From contig JAUIAS010000031.1 of NCBI GenBank assembly GCA_030425395.1, positions 1 through 38,557 on the forward strand: 38,557 bases of DNA, read 5' to 3'. Below the pieces are notes generated by a model. That model was not told the origin of the DNA and ran no database searches. It saw nothing but the letters and a program-made list of their open reading frames with translations. Shown in pieces: positions 15,233 to 24,314 of the stretch. Numbering within the stretch: the first letter of the stretch is position 1; every line of letters starts with the position of its first letter. This stretch comes from Alphaproteobacteria bacterium (lineage in GTDB: Bacteria; Pseudomonadota; Alphaproteobacteria; Rhodobacterales; Rhodobacteraceae). The translations under genes were made by a program, and so were the position numbers.

Positions 15233-16354
15233 ATGAAACTACACAAGACACTTCTGGCGTCTACGGCTCTGACCGTTGCCGCTGCTACGGGTGCACATGC
15301 TGCGGGCCATGGAATGGCAGACAGCATGACATTGGTAAGTTGGGGCGGTGCCTATCAGGCGTCGCAGCAAAACGCATATGTCGCGCCTTACCTTGAGATG
15401 AACGACGGCGTGTCCGCCGCATGGGACGAATCCTCGGCGGAAGCCGTGGCCAAACTGCGTGCGATGAACGAGGCGGGCAATGTGACGTGGGATCTCGTCG
15501 ATGTTGTTGCTGCCGATGCGATCCGTCTGTGCGACGAAGGTCTGGCGATGGAAATCGACCACGACGAAGTTCTGGCCGCTGCGCCTGATGGAACGTCCGC
15601 GTCCGACGACTTTGGCGATCTGATCGTGTCCGACTGCTTTATCCCGCAGATCGTGTATTCCACGACCTTTGGCTACCGCACCGATCTCGTGCCTGAGGGC
15701 GTCGCACCTCCGTCAAAGATCTGTGACGTGTTCGACCTTGAGACCTATCCGGGCAAGCGCGCCTTGGAAAAGCGTCCGATCAACAACATGGAGTGGGCGC
15801 TTCTGTGTGACGGTGTTGCCAAGGAAGACGTTTACGACGTTCTCGAAACACCCGAAGGTCAAGAGAAGGCACTTGCCAAGCTCGACACCATCAAAGACAG
15901 CGTGATCTGGTGGTCTGCCGGTGCGGACACGCCGCAGCTTCTCGCCGACGGTGAAATCTTTATCGGGTCGACCTATAACGGCCGTCTGTTCAGCGTGATC
16001 GAAGAACAGGGCCAGCCGGTTGGCATGATGTGGGACGCGCAGGTGTTTGACCTTGACGGCTGGATTGTTCCCGCCGGTCTGCCCGATGATCGCAAGGCCC
16101 GTGTGATGGACTTCCTGAAGTTCGCGACCGACACGCAGCGTCTTGCCGATCAGGCCAAGTACATCTCTTACGGCCCGGCGCGTGGATCTTCGGCATCTTT
16201 GGTCGGCCAGCACGCCGATTTGGGTATCGACATGGCACCACACATGCCGACCGATCCCAAGAACGCCGCGAACACGTTCCTCTATAACTACGAGTTCTGG
16301 GCTGACTACCGCGACGACATCGACGCCAAATTCCAGGCGTGGCTCGCGAAGTAA
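15233..16354 (+). CDS. potD: Periplasmic polyamine-type substrate-binding protein
   Basis: The receptor of the second importer, 373 residues. A signal peptide covers about residues 1-23 (LLASTALTVAAATGAHA, then AGHGMADS). The mature part begins MTLVSWGGAYQASQQNAYVAPY, a pattern of the PotD-related branch that binds spermidine-like or other cationic ligands. FIGSTYNGRLFSV near residue 244 and YNYEFWADY near the C-terminus are further family-like features. It is clearly different from the PotF-like protein at 8085: little sequence is shared beyond fold-level marks, so the two importers probably take different compounds. Ribosome site AGGGAG precedes ATG 15233. Hairpins flank the gene on both sides. 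Confidence 0.86.
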   Translation: MKLHKTLLASTALTVAAATGAHAAGHGMADSMTLVSWGGAYQASQQNAYVAPYLEMNDGVSAAWDESSAEAVAKLRAMNEAGNVTWDLVDVVAADAIRLCDEGLAMEIDHDEVLAAAPDGTSASDDFGDLIVSDCFIPQIVYSTTFGYRTDLVPEGVAPPSKICDVFDLETYPGKRALEKRPINNMEWALLCDGVAKEDVYDVLETPEGQEKALAKLDTIKDSVIWWSAGADTPQLLADGEIFIGSTYNGRLFSVIEEQGQPVGMMWDAQVFDLDGWIVPAGLPDDRKARVMDFLKFATDTQRLADQAKYISYGPARGSSASLVGQHADLGIDMAPHMPTDPKNAANTFLYNYEFWADYRDDIDAKFQAWLAK

Positions 16355-16364
16355 ACCGACCCCA

Positions 16365-16391
16365 GCAAGGGGCACACTTTGTGCCCCTTGC
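16365..16391 (+). other. Perfect 12-bp stem-loop downstream of the binding-protein gene
   Basis: GCAAGGGGCACA (16365-16376) pairs perfectly with TGTGCCCCTTGC (16380-16391) around a three-base loop. There is no U-tract, so simple termination is unlikely and the permease genes follow. The position, 11 bases after the binding-protein stop, fits an mRNA-stabilising element that raises binding-protein output, as known for malE-malF type operons. Confidence 0.8.
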
Positions 16392-16431
16392 ACTCCAAGC
16401 CGCAAAGGCACACGACAGGGACACAATCTTC

Positions 16432-17973
16432 ATGAGCGATACAACCAACTCTGGCCCCATGCTCGCCGCCGACGGGACGCCCCTCAAGCGGAGCTTGGCA
16501 AGGGCCCTGAGACGACAGAAAATCCGGGCTTTGGCCCTGATTGCACCTCTGCTGATCTTTGTTCTCGTGACCTTTATCGCTCCTATCGCGGACATGTTGT
16601 TCCGATCGGTTGAAAACCAAATCGTTTCCGAAACCTTGCCCGAAACCGTAGAGGCGCTGGCTGATTGGGACTCGGACAGCGGCGAAATTCCCCCGGACAA
16701 GGTTTTCGAAGCGCTCTACATCGACCTTGTCATCGCCGAGGCTGAGAAGAAGCATACGCGCCTTGGCACTCGCTTGAACTATGAAAAAACCGGTGTTTCT
16801 TCTCTATTCCGCAAGTCCGGTCGCCGTGTTGGCCGATTTGATACCGATGAATATACTGACGCACTGACCGAACAGAACCCTGATCTCGGTGCGCCTGCGA
16901 CATGGGCCGCGATGATGGAGGACAGTTCCGTTCGTTCCTCTTTGCCCCTGACCACCCGAACGTGGGATCGCTGGGCTGCTTATCTGATTTCCGATGGCGA
17001 AAATCCGGCCGAAGAAAAGCTGGAAGACGTTCTTTTTGCAGCGCTGTATTTTGACTTGCGCGACGGGGCCTCACCGTCTGACCCGCGTCTTTCATCGCTG
17101 GATGTGTCCAATATCGAACCTGTCGATTTGCCCGCCTCGTTTGCGGATGCCGACAAGGACTGGCTTGACCCGTCGGTCTGGAAAACAATTCAGGTATATT
17201 CGCCGAATTACACCTCGGGTTACTTTCTGAACGCCGTGGACATGCAAAAGGGCCCGGATGGGGCAGAGGCGCGTCCCGAAAACCAGCAAATTTACATCAT
17301 GTTGTTCCAGCGAACCTTGTTCATGTCGCTGGTTATAACGGTGAGCTGTATCGCTCTGGGCTATCCAGTGGCCTGGCTGTTGGCAAATCTTCCGGCCCGT
17401 ACGGCAAATATGCTGATGATCCTTGTGTTGTTGCCGTTCTGGACATCGCTTCTGGTGCGGACATCGGCATGGAAGGTGATGTTGCAACAGCAAGGGGTGA
17501 TCAACGACACTCTGGTATGGCTGGGACTTGTTGCCGATGACTCGCGACTTGTGATGATCAACAACCAATTCGGCACGATTGTTGCGATGACGCATATCTT
17601 GCTGCCGTTCATGATCCTTCCGCTCTACTCGGTTATGCAAACCATTCCTGAAACCTACTTGCGTGCGGCCAAATCTCTTGGCGCGACCAACTGGACAGCC
17701 TTTTGGCGGGTTTATTTCCCGCAATCTGTGCCCGGTATCGGGGCCGGTTCGATCCTCGTTTTCATTCTGTCCATCGGTTACTACATCACGCCCGAGATCG
17801 TTGGCGGCACTACAGGAACGTTCATCTCGAACCGGATTGCCTATCACATCTCCTCCAGTCTTAACTGGGGACTTGCGGCGGCGCTTGGGTCGATCCTGCT
17901 GGCTGTCGTTTTGTTGCTCTACTGGTGCTATGACCGAATTGTCGGCATCGACAACGTCAAGCTGGGGGGCTGA
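16432..17973 (+). CDS. potB: ABC transporter permease, PotB-like, with a large periplasmic insertion
   Basis: This first permease of the second importer has 513 residues, against about 290 for typical PotB. Helix 1 is at about 33-57 (ALIAPLLIFVLVTFIAPIADML). It is followed by about 235 hydrophilic residues (58-293), then the usual core: LFMSLVITVSCIALGYPVAWLL near 296, the EAA loop LRAAKSLGATNWTAFWRVYFP near 414, and GYYITPEIVGG near 450. The insertion should lie in the periplasm between helices 1 and 2, where it could touch the binding protein. It is acidic and shows no domain I recognise. The start is ATG 16432 with AGGGA upstream; the frame is open from 16339 but that part overlaps the binding-protein gene and its hairpin. 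The next permease begins three bases after its stop. Confidence 0.85.
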   Translation: MSDTTNSGPMLAADGTPLKRSLARALRRQKIRALALIAPLLIFVLVTFIAPIADMLFRSVENQIVSETLPETVEALADWDSDSGEIPPDKVFEALYIDLVIAEAEKKHTRLGTRLNYEKTGVSSLFRKSGRRVGRFDTDEYTDALTEQNPDLGAPATWAAMMEDSSVRSSLPLTTRTWDRWAAYLISDGENPAEEKLEDVLFAALYFDLRDGASPSDPRLSSLDVSNIEPVDLPASFADADKDWLDPSVWKTIQVYSPNYTSGYFLNAVDMQKGPDGAEARPENQQIYIMLFQRTLFMSLVITVSCIALGYPVAWLLANLPARTANMLMILVLLPFWTSLLVRTSAWKVMLQQQGVINDTLVWLGLVADDSRLVMINNQFGTIVAMTHILLPFMILPLYSVMQTIPETYLRAAKSLGATNWTAFWRVYFPQSVPGIGAGSILVFILSIGYYITPEIVGGTTGTFISNRIAYHISSSLNWGLAAALGSILLAVVLLLYWCYDRIVGIDNVKLGG

Positions 17974-17976
17974 GCC

Positions 17977-19155
17977 ATGGCGACCTTTACTATCGTCTCC
18001 AGAACGCCCGTGACTTTTTATGCGCCGGTGTGCGCGGCCTTCGGGGCCTTTGCTGGCCTCTTTGTCGGCACCGCGCAGGGTTCTGGTTTGCTTGGTGTTA
18101 TCGGCGGTGCTGTGTTGATGGCCCTCGCGGCAATCGTCATGACCCGCATGATGTCTAATGAAAAGGCGGCGCGCTGGGGCCTTGTCGTGGTTCTATTGGT
18201 TGCTGGCTATCTTATGGGCGGTATTCCTGGTGGATTGATCGGGCTGCTCTTTGGTTGGTTTTTTGGCTGGCTGACCTTCTGGACATTCGAAGGACGGTAC
18301 CGGGCCAAGCTGCCGCCGTATTTGACCTCGGGTCAGGTGCTTTGGCATTTTACCTTCCGCGTGATTGCGGGGGCTATCTTGGTGTTCCTGATCACACCGA
18401 TCCTTGTTGTGATGCCGCTCAGCTTTAACGCCGAAGACTTCTTTACCTTTACATCCAAGATGCTGGCCTTTGATCCCGAAGGCTATTCTCTCAAGCATTA
18501 CCGGGACTTCCTGACCAACACGGAATGGACGAGCGCGGTCAAGAACTCCCTGACCATCGCACCGGTGGCAACGCTGATATCCGTCAGTCTTGGGACTTTG
18601 GCCGCCATCGGTTTGAGCCAGTCGCATGTGCCCGGCAAACAGGCCATCATGGCGATCCTGATTTCACCGATGATTGTTCCGCTGATCATTTCAGCGACAG
18701 GGATGTATTTCTTCTACTCCAAGATCGGGATCGTAGGCACCTACTGGGGGGTCGTCTTGGCGCACGCAGTCTTGGGTATACCCTTTGTGATCATTACGGT
18801 TACCGCGACCCTGGTCGGCTTTGACAAGTCTCTCGTGCGGGCGGCGGCGAATATGGGCGCGAATCCGGTTACAACCTTCTTCCGGGTGCAGATGCCTTTG
18901 ATCCTTCCCGGTGTAATCTCAGGCGGTTTGTTTGCCTTTATCACGTCATTTGACGAAGTGGTGGTGGTTCTCTTCATCGGTTCTGCCGAACTGCAGACCC
19001 TGCCTTGGCAGATGTTTACCGGCTTGCGCGAACAGATTTCACCGACGATCCTCGCCGCTGCGACGATCCTTGTGGGGATTTCGATCCTGTTGCTGGCTTT
19101 GGTCGAGGCCCTGCGCCGCCGGTCCGAACGCCTTCGGGGTATGTCGCCGAGCTGA
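17977..19155 (+). CDS. potC: ABC transporter permease, PotC-like, with extra N-terminal membrane helices
   Basis: The second permease has 392 residues, about 120 more than typical PotC. The extra part is at the N-terminus: residues 12-105 hold three or four glycine-rich hydrophobic segments (for example AGLFVGTAQGSGLLGVIGGAVLM and a GGIPGGLIGLLFGWFFGWL stretch). The classical core starts near residue 125 with FRVIAGAILVFLITPILVVMPLS. The EAA loop is VRAAANMGANPVTTFFRVQMP near 289. FAFITSFDEVVVVLFI near 323 is typical of PotC. The last gene of the operon, it ends 20 bases before a strong terminator. Ribosome site GGGGGC overlaps the potB end. Confidence 0.86.
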   Translation: MATFTIVSRTPVTFYAPVCAAFGAFAGLFVGTAQGSGLLGVIGGAVLMALAAIVMTRMMSNEKAARWGLVVVLLVAGYLMGGIPGGLIGLLFGWFFGWLTFWTFEGRYRAKLPPYLTSGQVLWHFTFRVIAGAILVFLITPILVVMPLSFNAEDFFTFTSKMLAFDPEGYSLKHYRDFLTNTEWTSAVKNSLTIAPVATLISVSLGTLAAIGLSQSHVPGKQAIMAILISPMIVPLIISATGMYFFYSKIGIVGTYWGVVLAHAVLGIPFVIITVTATLVGFDKSLVRAAANMGANPVTTFFRVQMPLILPGVISGGLFAFITSFDEVVVVLFIGSAELQTLPWQMFTGLREQISPTILAAATILVGISILLLALVEALRRRSERLRGMSPS

Positions 19156-19174
19156 CCCGCCTCAAGTTGATAAG

Positions 19175-19205
19175 AAAAAGGCCACCGTTTTCGGTGGCCT
19201 TTTTG
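19175..19205. terminator. Bidirectional intrinsic terminator
   Basis: GGCCACCG (19180-19187), loop TTTT, CGGTGGCC (19192-19199), with five As before and five Ts after the stem. It works in both directions: it ends the second importer operon on the plus strand and the lytic transglycosylase gene (stop at 19207) on the minus strand. Confidence 0.93.
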
Positions 19206-19206
19206 T

Positions 19207-20556
19207 TTATCTCAGTCGTTTGAGAAGCGTGAGCGAAGCATACCCATCTGGTGTCAGACCGTTGGCCTTTTGAAACGCACGCACGGCCGCGATCGTCTTG
19301 GGTCCGATGCGCCCGTCTACACCTTGGGTGTTAAAACCGCTTCTGGTCAGCCGCCGCTGCATTTCCTTGCGTTCCTTGAACGTCAAAGCACGGTCGCCGC
19401 GGGGCCACTTGGCTTGAATGGCCGGTCCGCCCTTGATCCGGTCGCTAAGATGTCCGACCCCGATCACATAGGCATCGGCGGTGTTGTAGCGTTCAATCAC
19501 TTCGAAGTTCTTGAAAATCATAAATGCCGCGCCATTCCCACCAGCGGGCAACAGAACAGAGGCAGTCCCGAAATCGCGGACCGGACGGCCCTTCATGTCG
19601 ACGACACCGATTTGTGCCCATTGGCTTGGCCGTTTCTTGATGGCCCGATCCGCAAGCGTAAAGTCAAAGCCCTTTGGTAGCTGAACTTCAACGCCCCACG
19701 GCTGACCCTGAACCCAGCCGAACCGCTTGAGATACGCAGCCGTGGACGCCAGCGCATCCGTAGGATCGTCTGACCAGATGTCGCGCCGTCCGTCACCCGT
19801 GAAATCGACCGCATAGGACAGATAGGACGTCGGGATAAATTGGGTATGGCCCATGGCGCCTGCCCAGCTTCCCGTCATGTTCCTTGGGGTTGTATCCCCG
19901 TTTTGCAGAATTTTCAGCGCGGCGATCAACTGCGCTTCGAAGAAGGCTCCGCGTCGGCCGTCATGGGCCAGTGTGGCCAATGACCGAACCACATCGTTCT
20001 TGCCCCGGAAAGTTCCATAAGCGCTTTCAAGCCCCCAAACGGCGACAACAACTTCCTTGTCCACACCATATCGTTGTTCAATGGCATTCAGGGCGCGCGC
20101 GTGTTCGCGCAAAGCGGCCTTTCCATTTTGGATGCGGGTGTCAGAGGCGGCACTGTCAAGGTAATCCCAGATCGTCTTGGTAAATTCAGATTGGTTCCTG
20201 TCACGCTTGATGACGTCGCTGTCATAGGTGACGCCGCGAAAGGCATCTTGCAGAACCTTGTCGGATATTCCTGCCGCGCGGGCCCGTTGTTTGAAGCCGT
20301 CGATCCAGTTTTGAAACGCCCGTTCGCTGGACGTTGATACCTGTGCCACCTGCACCTCTTGGCCAACAAAAGCTGTTGGACGGCTCGATGGCCGGAGGGA
20401 GCGGTGGATATTGCCGGAGGCAAGCACAGCCTCGATGGTTTTGTCGATGGTAGACGTGCTGCGAATTTGCGGCCGCAGCGATGTTTCGACGGCGGTTGCC
20501 CCCGCAGCGCCGCCTGCAACCGCAAGAACGGACGCCAAAAGACCTGTTAAACGCAT
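19207..20556 (-). CDS. Lytic murein transglycosylase, MltB family, with peptidoglycan-binding domain
   Basis: A periplasmic enzyme of 449 residues that cuts the glycan strands of peptidoglycan, forming 1,6-anhydro ends. A signal peptide covers about residues 1-23 (MRLTGLLASVLAVAGG and following). The catalytic domain spans about 75-370. Glu177 in AVWGLESAYGT is the acid/base residue, and AGAMGHTQFIPTSYL is the second signature of the family. A C-terminal peptidoglycan-binding domain (about 390-449) has the typical GFNTQGVDGRIGPKTIAAVRAFQ repeat start, where DGRIGPKT is the hallmark. The reading frame also opens at TTG 20568, but ATG 20556 gives the proper signal peptide. It is a single gene with a shared terminator downstream. 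Confidence 0.9.
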   Translation of the reverse strand: MRLTGLLASVLAVAGGAAGATAVETSLRPQIRSTSTIDKTIEAVLASGNIHRSLRPSSRPTAFVGQEVQVAQVSTSSERAFQNWIDGFKQRARAAGISDKVLQDAFRGVTYDSDVIKRDRNQSEFTKTIWDYLDSAASDTRIQNGKAALREHARALNAIEQRYGVDKEVVVAVWGLESAYGTFRGKNDVVRSLATLAHDGRRGAFFEAQLIAALKILQNGDTTPRNMTGSWAGAMGHTQFIPTSYLSYAVDFTGDGRRDIWSDDPTDALASTAAYLKRFGWVQGQPWGVEVQLPKGFDFTLADRAIKKRPSQWAQIGVVDMKGRPVRDFGTASVLLPAGGNGAAFMIFKNFEVIERYNTADAYVIGVGHLSDRIKGGPAIQAKWPRGDRALTFKERKEMQRRLTRSGFNTQGVDGRIGPKTIAAVRAFQKANGLTPDGYASLTLLKRLR

Positions 20557-20645
20557 TGTTGACCCCAATGTCTGCTCTGCTTCATGTTATCGCGAAGCTG
20601 GTTGTTCACAACCATCTCTATAGACAGTCTCTTACGATTAGCTGG

Positions 20646-22901
20646 TTAACGCCGACGTCGTTCGACCTTTCGCTTCGTTTTTGCTGCTTTGCGTTTTGAT
20701 TGGGACAGTTTGCGTTTGGGCCCGCCTTTACGCGACCGATGCGGCGCACGCGTGATGGTTTCGTCCTCTATGGACAAAAGGTCCAAGGCAATGCCGCCGG
20801 TCACCGGTGACGCTTCGGCCAGACGGACGGTCACACGCTGGCCGATTGCGATCTCCATGCCGGTGTCCGATCCTGTCAGGGTGCCGGCCTCGCGATCAAA
20901 GTGAAAGAACTCCCGACCCAGAGACCGTATCGGAATCAACCCGTCCGCGCCGGTTTCGTCCAGTTTTGCAAAGGCCCCAAAGCGGGCTACGCCGCTGATC
21001 CTGCCCGAGAATTCGTTGCCGACCCGTTCGCTCATGTAGGCAGCAAGATACCGATCGGTCGTGTCGCGTTCAGCGATCATGGACCGCCGTTCCGCATCTG
21101 AGATCGCTTGGGCCGTGCGGTCCAGCCGGTCGATATCCTCTGGGCTTAGCCCATCGTTGCCCCAACCATGTGCAGCGATCAAAGACCGGTGCACGATCAG
21201 GTCGGCATAACGCCGGATTGGAGATGTGAAATGCGCATAGTTCTTGAGAGCAAGCCCGAAATGACCAAAGTTCTCGGGGCTGTAATAGGCCTGCGCCATC
21301 GACCTCAGCGTGGAAATATTGATCAGTTCGGCATCGTCAGTCCCTGCGGCTGCATTGAGCAGGGCATTCAGATGCCGGGTCTGCAATACCTGTCCTTTGG
21401 CGAGGGTCAGGCCAGCAGCGCCTGCTGTTTCGCGTAGAGCGTCCAGCTTTTCCGGGCTGGGCTCTTCGTGAACCCGAAACAGAAGCGGTGATCGTTTCGC
21501 GATCAGGGTCTCGGCGGCTGCAACGTTGGCCAGCACCATGAACTCCTCAATCAGCTTGTGCGCTTCCAGTCGGTCGCGGAAATCAACCGAAGCAACATGA
21601 CCGGTATCATCAAGAACGATGCGGCGTTCCGGAAGATCAAGCGCCAGCGGCTGGCGGCGTTGCCGGGCCTTTTCCAGCGCCTTGTAAGCCCCGAACAAAG
21701 GGCGGATTACTGGGTCTACAAGCGGCCCAGTCCGGTCGTTTGGAGACCCGTCAATAGCCGCTTGCGCTTCTTGGTAGGACAACGACGCCACGGATTTCAT
21801 CATCACCCGGTCAAAGCTGTGAGAGAGCTTGTTGCCCTCAGCGTCGATGACCATGCGCACGGTCATTGCCGCGCGGGGCACACCTTCGTGCAGCGAACAT
21901 AGATCACCCGACAGCCGATCTGGCAGCATCGGCACAACCCGGTCCGGGAAATAGCTGGAATTGCCACGTTTGCGCGCCTCGCGATCCAGTGCGCTGCCCG
22001 GGGTGACATAGGCGGCCACATCGGCAATCGCGACCCAGATGATAAAGCCGCCGGGATTGCTGTTGCTTTCATCAATTTCGACAAAACACGCATCGTCATG
22101 ATCCCGCGCATCCGCGGGATCAATCGTGACAAAGGGCATATCCCGCAGGTCCGTGCGGCTGCCGAGGCCGAGAGGTTTCGCCTTGTCCGCTTCCGCAATC
22201 GCGGCATCGGGGAAGTCGTCGGGAATTCCATGTTGATGGATTGCGATCAGGGATACTGCGCGCGGCGCGCTAGGGTCGCCCAACCGTTCGATGATACGCG
22301 CCTTGGGAAGTCCCATGCGCGCCTTGGGGCCGGATTGCTCAGCTTCGACCAGTTCGCCATCTTTTGCCCCGTGGCGGGCACCCTCAGGAACGATCCATTC
22401 GTTTTGCCCGGCCTTTTCGATCGGCAGGATGCGTCCGCCCTCTGCTGTCTTGCGGAAAATCCCGACAATCTTGCGTGGGGCGGCACCGATCTTGCGGATC
22501 AGCCGCGCCTCATAATTGTGGTCTTGCTCATGGACCACGGTCAGACGTGCCAGAACACGGTCACCTTCGCCAATCGCGGGGTCACTGTTGCGCAACACCA
22601 TGAGAATCGCAGGTTCTACGCCTTCGCCGTGCCATTCAAGGGCGCGTGCGAACAGATCGCCGTTGTCGTCCGGGGCTTTGATCTGCAAGACGCTGACTGG
22701 AGGCAGGCGATCGGGATCCCGATACGTCTTCTTGCGCTTTTCCAGATGGCCTTCTTCCTCAAGTTCCTTGAGGACACGTTTCAGATCAATGCGCGCAGCA
22801 CCCTTGATCCCGAACGCCTTGGCGATGTCACGCTTGGCGGTCAGGGTTGGGTTTGCGGCGATCCAGTCGAGGATTTCTTCTTTGGTGGGGAGTTTGTTCA
22901 T
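20646..22901 (-). CDS. rnr: Ribonuclease R
   Basis: RNase R is a processive 3'-to-5' exoribonuclease that degrades structured RNA in the cytoplasm. The 751-residue protein has an N-terminal winged-helix region (1-60), cold-shock-type RNA-binding domains (about 70-225), the RNB catalytic domain (about 245-570) and an S1 domain (about 640-720) containing GRISGVARFGAFAKLDETGADGLIP-type residues. The metal-binding aspartates are in DPADARDHDDA, residues 261-271. The C-terminal 30 residues are strongly basic (lysine and arginine rich), which is usual and aids RNA binding. It lies 53 bases downstream of dapE on the same strand. All expected catalytic residues are present. Confidence 0.95.
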   Translation of the reverse strand: MNKLPTKEEILDWIAANPTLTAKRDIAKAFGIKGAARIDLKRVLKELEEEGHLEKRKKTYRDPDRLPPVSVLQIKAPDDNGDLFARALEWHGEGVEPAILMVLRNSDPAIGEGDRVLARLTVVHEQDHNYEARLIRKIGAAPRKIVGIFRKTAEGGRILPIEKAGQNEWIVPEGARHGAKDGELVEAEQSGPKARMGLPKARIIERLGDPSAPRAVSLIAIHQHGIPDDFPDAAIAEADKAKPLGLGSRTDLRDMPFVTIDPADARDHDDACFVEIDESNSNPGGFIIWVAIADVAAYVTPGSALDREARKRGNSSYFPDRVVPMLPDRLSGDLCSLHEGVPRAAMTVRMVIDAEGNKLSHSFDRVMMKSVASLSYQEAQAAIDGSPNDRTGPLVDPVIRPLFGAYKALEKARQRRQPLALDLPERRIVLDDTGHVASVDFRDRLEAHKLIEEFMVLANVAAAETLIAKRSPLLFRVHEEPSPEKLDALRETAGAAGLTLAKGQVLQTRHLNALLNAAAGTDDAELINISTLRSMAQAYYSPENFGHFGLALKNYAHFTSPIRRYADLIVHRSLIAAHGWGNDGLSPEDIDRLDRTAQAISDAERRSMIAERDTTDRYLAAYMSERVGNEFSGRISGVARFGAFAKLDETGADGLIPIRSLGREFFHFDREAGTLTGSDTGMEIAIGQRVTVRLAEASPVTGGIALDLLSIEDETITRAPHRSRKGGPKRKLSQSKRKAAKTKRKVERRRR

Positions 22902-22954
22902 GTCCCCGCCCTATCACGCTCCTTGCGGGGCGTCATTTGGAAATACGTTCCGTA

Positions 22955-24100
22955 TCAAACGAAGTAATTCTTCAGGATACGTGCGTAAACGGCCTTGAGT
23001 TGTTCGATTTGCGCAGCCTCGACACACTCGTCCACCTGATGCATGGTCTTGCCGACCAGACCGAATTCCACGACGGGACAGTGATCCTTGATGAACCGCG
23101 CGTCCGAGGTGCCCCCGGATGTGGACAAAACCGGTGAACGGCCCGTTTCCTGCTGCACTGCATGTGCCACCAGTTCCGACAGCGCGCCCGGCGGTGTCAG
23201 AAAACTCTCACCCGAAACGCGGATGTGGGTGTCGATCTCGATCCCGGTTTCTGCGCTCACCTTGGCAGCGTGTTCATTGAGCCATGCGCTCAGTGATGCG
23301 CCGGAATGCAGATCATTGAAGCGTATGTTGACCGTCGCAGTGGACTTGGCGGGAATGACATTGGTTGCAGGGTTGCCAGTGTCCATGGTGACAACTGCCA
23401 GTGTTGAGGGGTCAAAGTGATCCGTTCCCTGATCCAGTGAATGGCTTGCGAGCCGGTCCATAAGCCGCGCCATCGCGGGCAGTGGGTTCTTGGCCCGGTG
23501 GGGGTAGGCGGAATGCCCCTGCACACCTGAAAACGTGAACCATGCTGTCATTGAGCCACGGCGCCCGATCTTCATCATCTCGCCCATCTCTGTGGGGCAG
23601 GTCGGTTCGCCGACCAGACACACGCTCATCTTCTCGGCCTCGGCGTCCATGTAATCCAGAAGAGCACGTGTGCCGTCTTGTGCGGGGCCTTCTTCGTCAC
23701 CCGTGATGGCAAGGATGATTGCGCCATCTGGTGGCGTGTTTGTAACGAAATCAATTGCAGCAGCGGCAAAGGCAGCCACGCCGGATTTCATATCGGTTGC
23801 GCCGCGCCCATAAAGGATGCCGTCACGGATTTCCCCGCCAAATGGGTCCACCGTCCACGCTGCACGGTCTCCGACGGGAACGACGTCGGTGTGTCCGTTG
23901 AACCCAAAGGTCCGTTTGTGCCCTTTGGAACCCCACCTCGCGAACAGGTTCGATACCTCGCCGCGATCTACACGGGTACAGACAAAGCCTGCTTTGGTCA
24001 GGCGCTCATCCAGCACATCAAGCGCGCCGCCCTCGTCCGGTGTAACCGATGCGCAGCGCACAAGATCAACGGTCAGCTGGATGGCGTCGGTGTGGGTCAT
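22955..24100 (-). CDS. dapE: Succinyl-diaminopimelate desuccinylase
   Basis: DapE removes succinate from N-succinyl-LL-diaminopimelate, a late step of lysine and cell-wall diaminopimelate synthesis. This 381-residue M20 enzyme has [11 protein letters not shown] with His70, [10 protein letters not shown] with Asp103 bridging two zinc ions, and [13 protein letters not shown] with the catalytic Glu136-Glu137. The stretch [11 protein letters not shown] separates DapE from the ArgE-like enzyme at 11469. GGAGAG precedes ATG 24098-24100. The frame is open 21 codons further up, but that part is arginine-rich and lacks a ribosome site. dapD, the preceding pathway enzyme, is 3.4 kb away on the same strand. 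Confidence 0.93.
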   Translation of the reverse strand: MTHTDAIQLTVDLVRCASVTPDEGGALDVLDERLTKAGFVCTRVDRGEVSNLFARWGSKGHKRTFGFNGHTDVVPVGDRAAWTVDPFGGEIRDGILYGRGATDMKSGVAAFAAAAIDFVTNTPPDGAIILAITGDEEGPAQDGTRALLDYMDAEAEKMSVCLVGEPTCPTEMGEMMKIGRRGSMTAWFTFSGVQGHSAYPHRAKNPLPAMARLMDRLASHSLDQGTDHFDPSTLAVVTMDTGNPATNVIPAKSTATVNIRFNDLHSGASLSAWLNEHAAKVSAETGIEIDTHIRVSGESFLTPPGALSELVAHAVQQETGRSPVLSTSGGTSDARFIKDHCPVVEFGLVGKTMHQVDECVEAAQIEQLKAVYARILKNYFV

Positions 24101-24314
24101 TGGTGGCTCTCCTGGGCGAAATCGGCGTTTTTTGGCAACAAGATATGGGTTTGGGCGCGACAAGATCTGGGAATCCGCGACAGTGGGTTATCATGGGTCG
24201 GCCTTGCGTGGTAGGCTTGCCAACAGGATTTGGTCTGCGCAGGCAGGCGTCTGGTGATTGGTTGAATTTTTGCAGAGGCTCCGCCAGCTATGGCGGTGAA
24301 ATGGGCGGTCGGGC

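Noticed and set aside
22098-22967. Long open frame on the plus strand opposite rnr
   Set aside because: Antisense to conserved RNase R domains, with no start signal and no recognisable domain.
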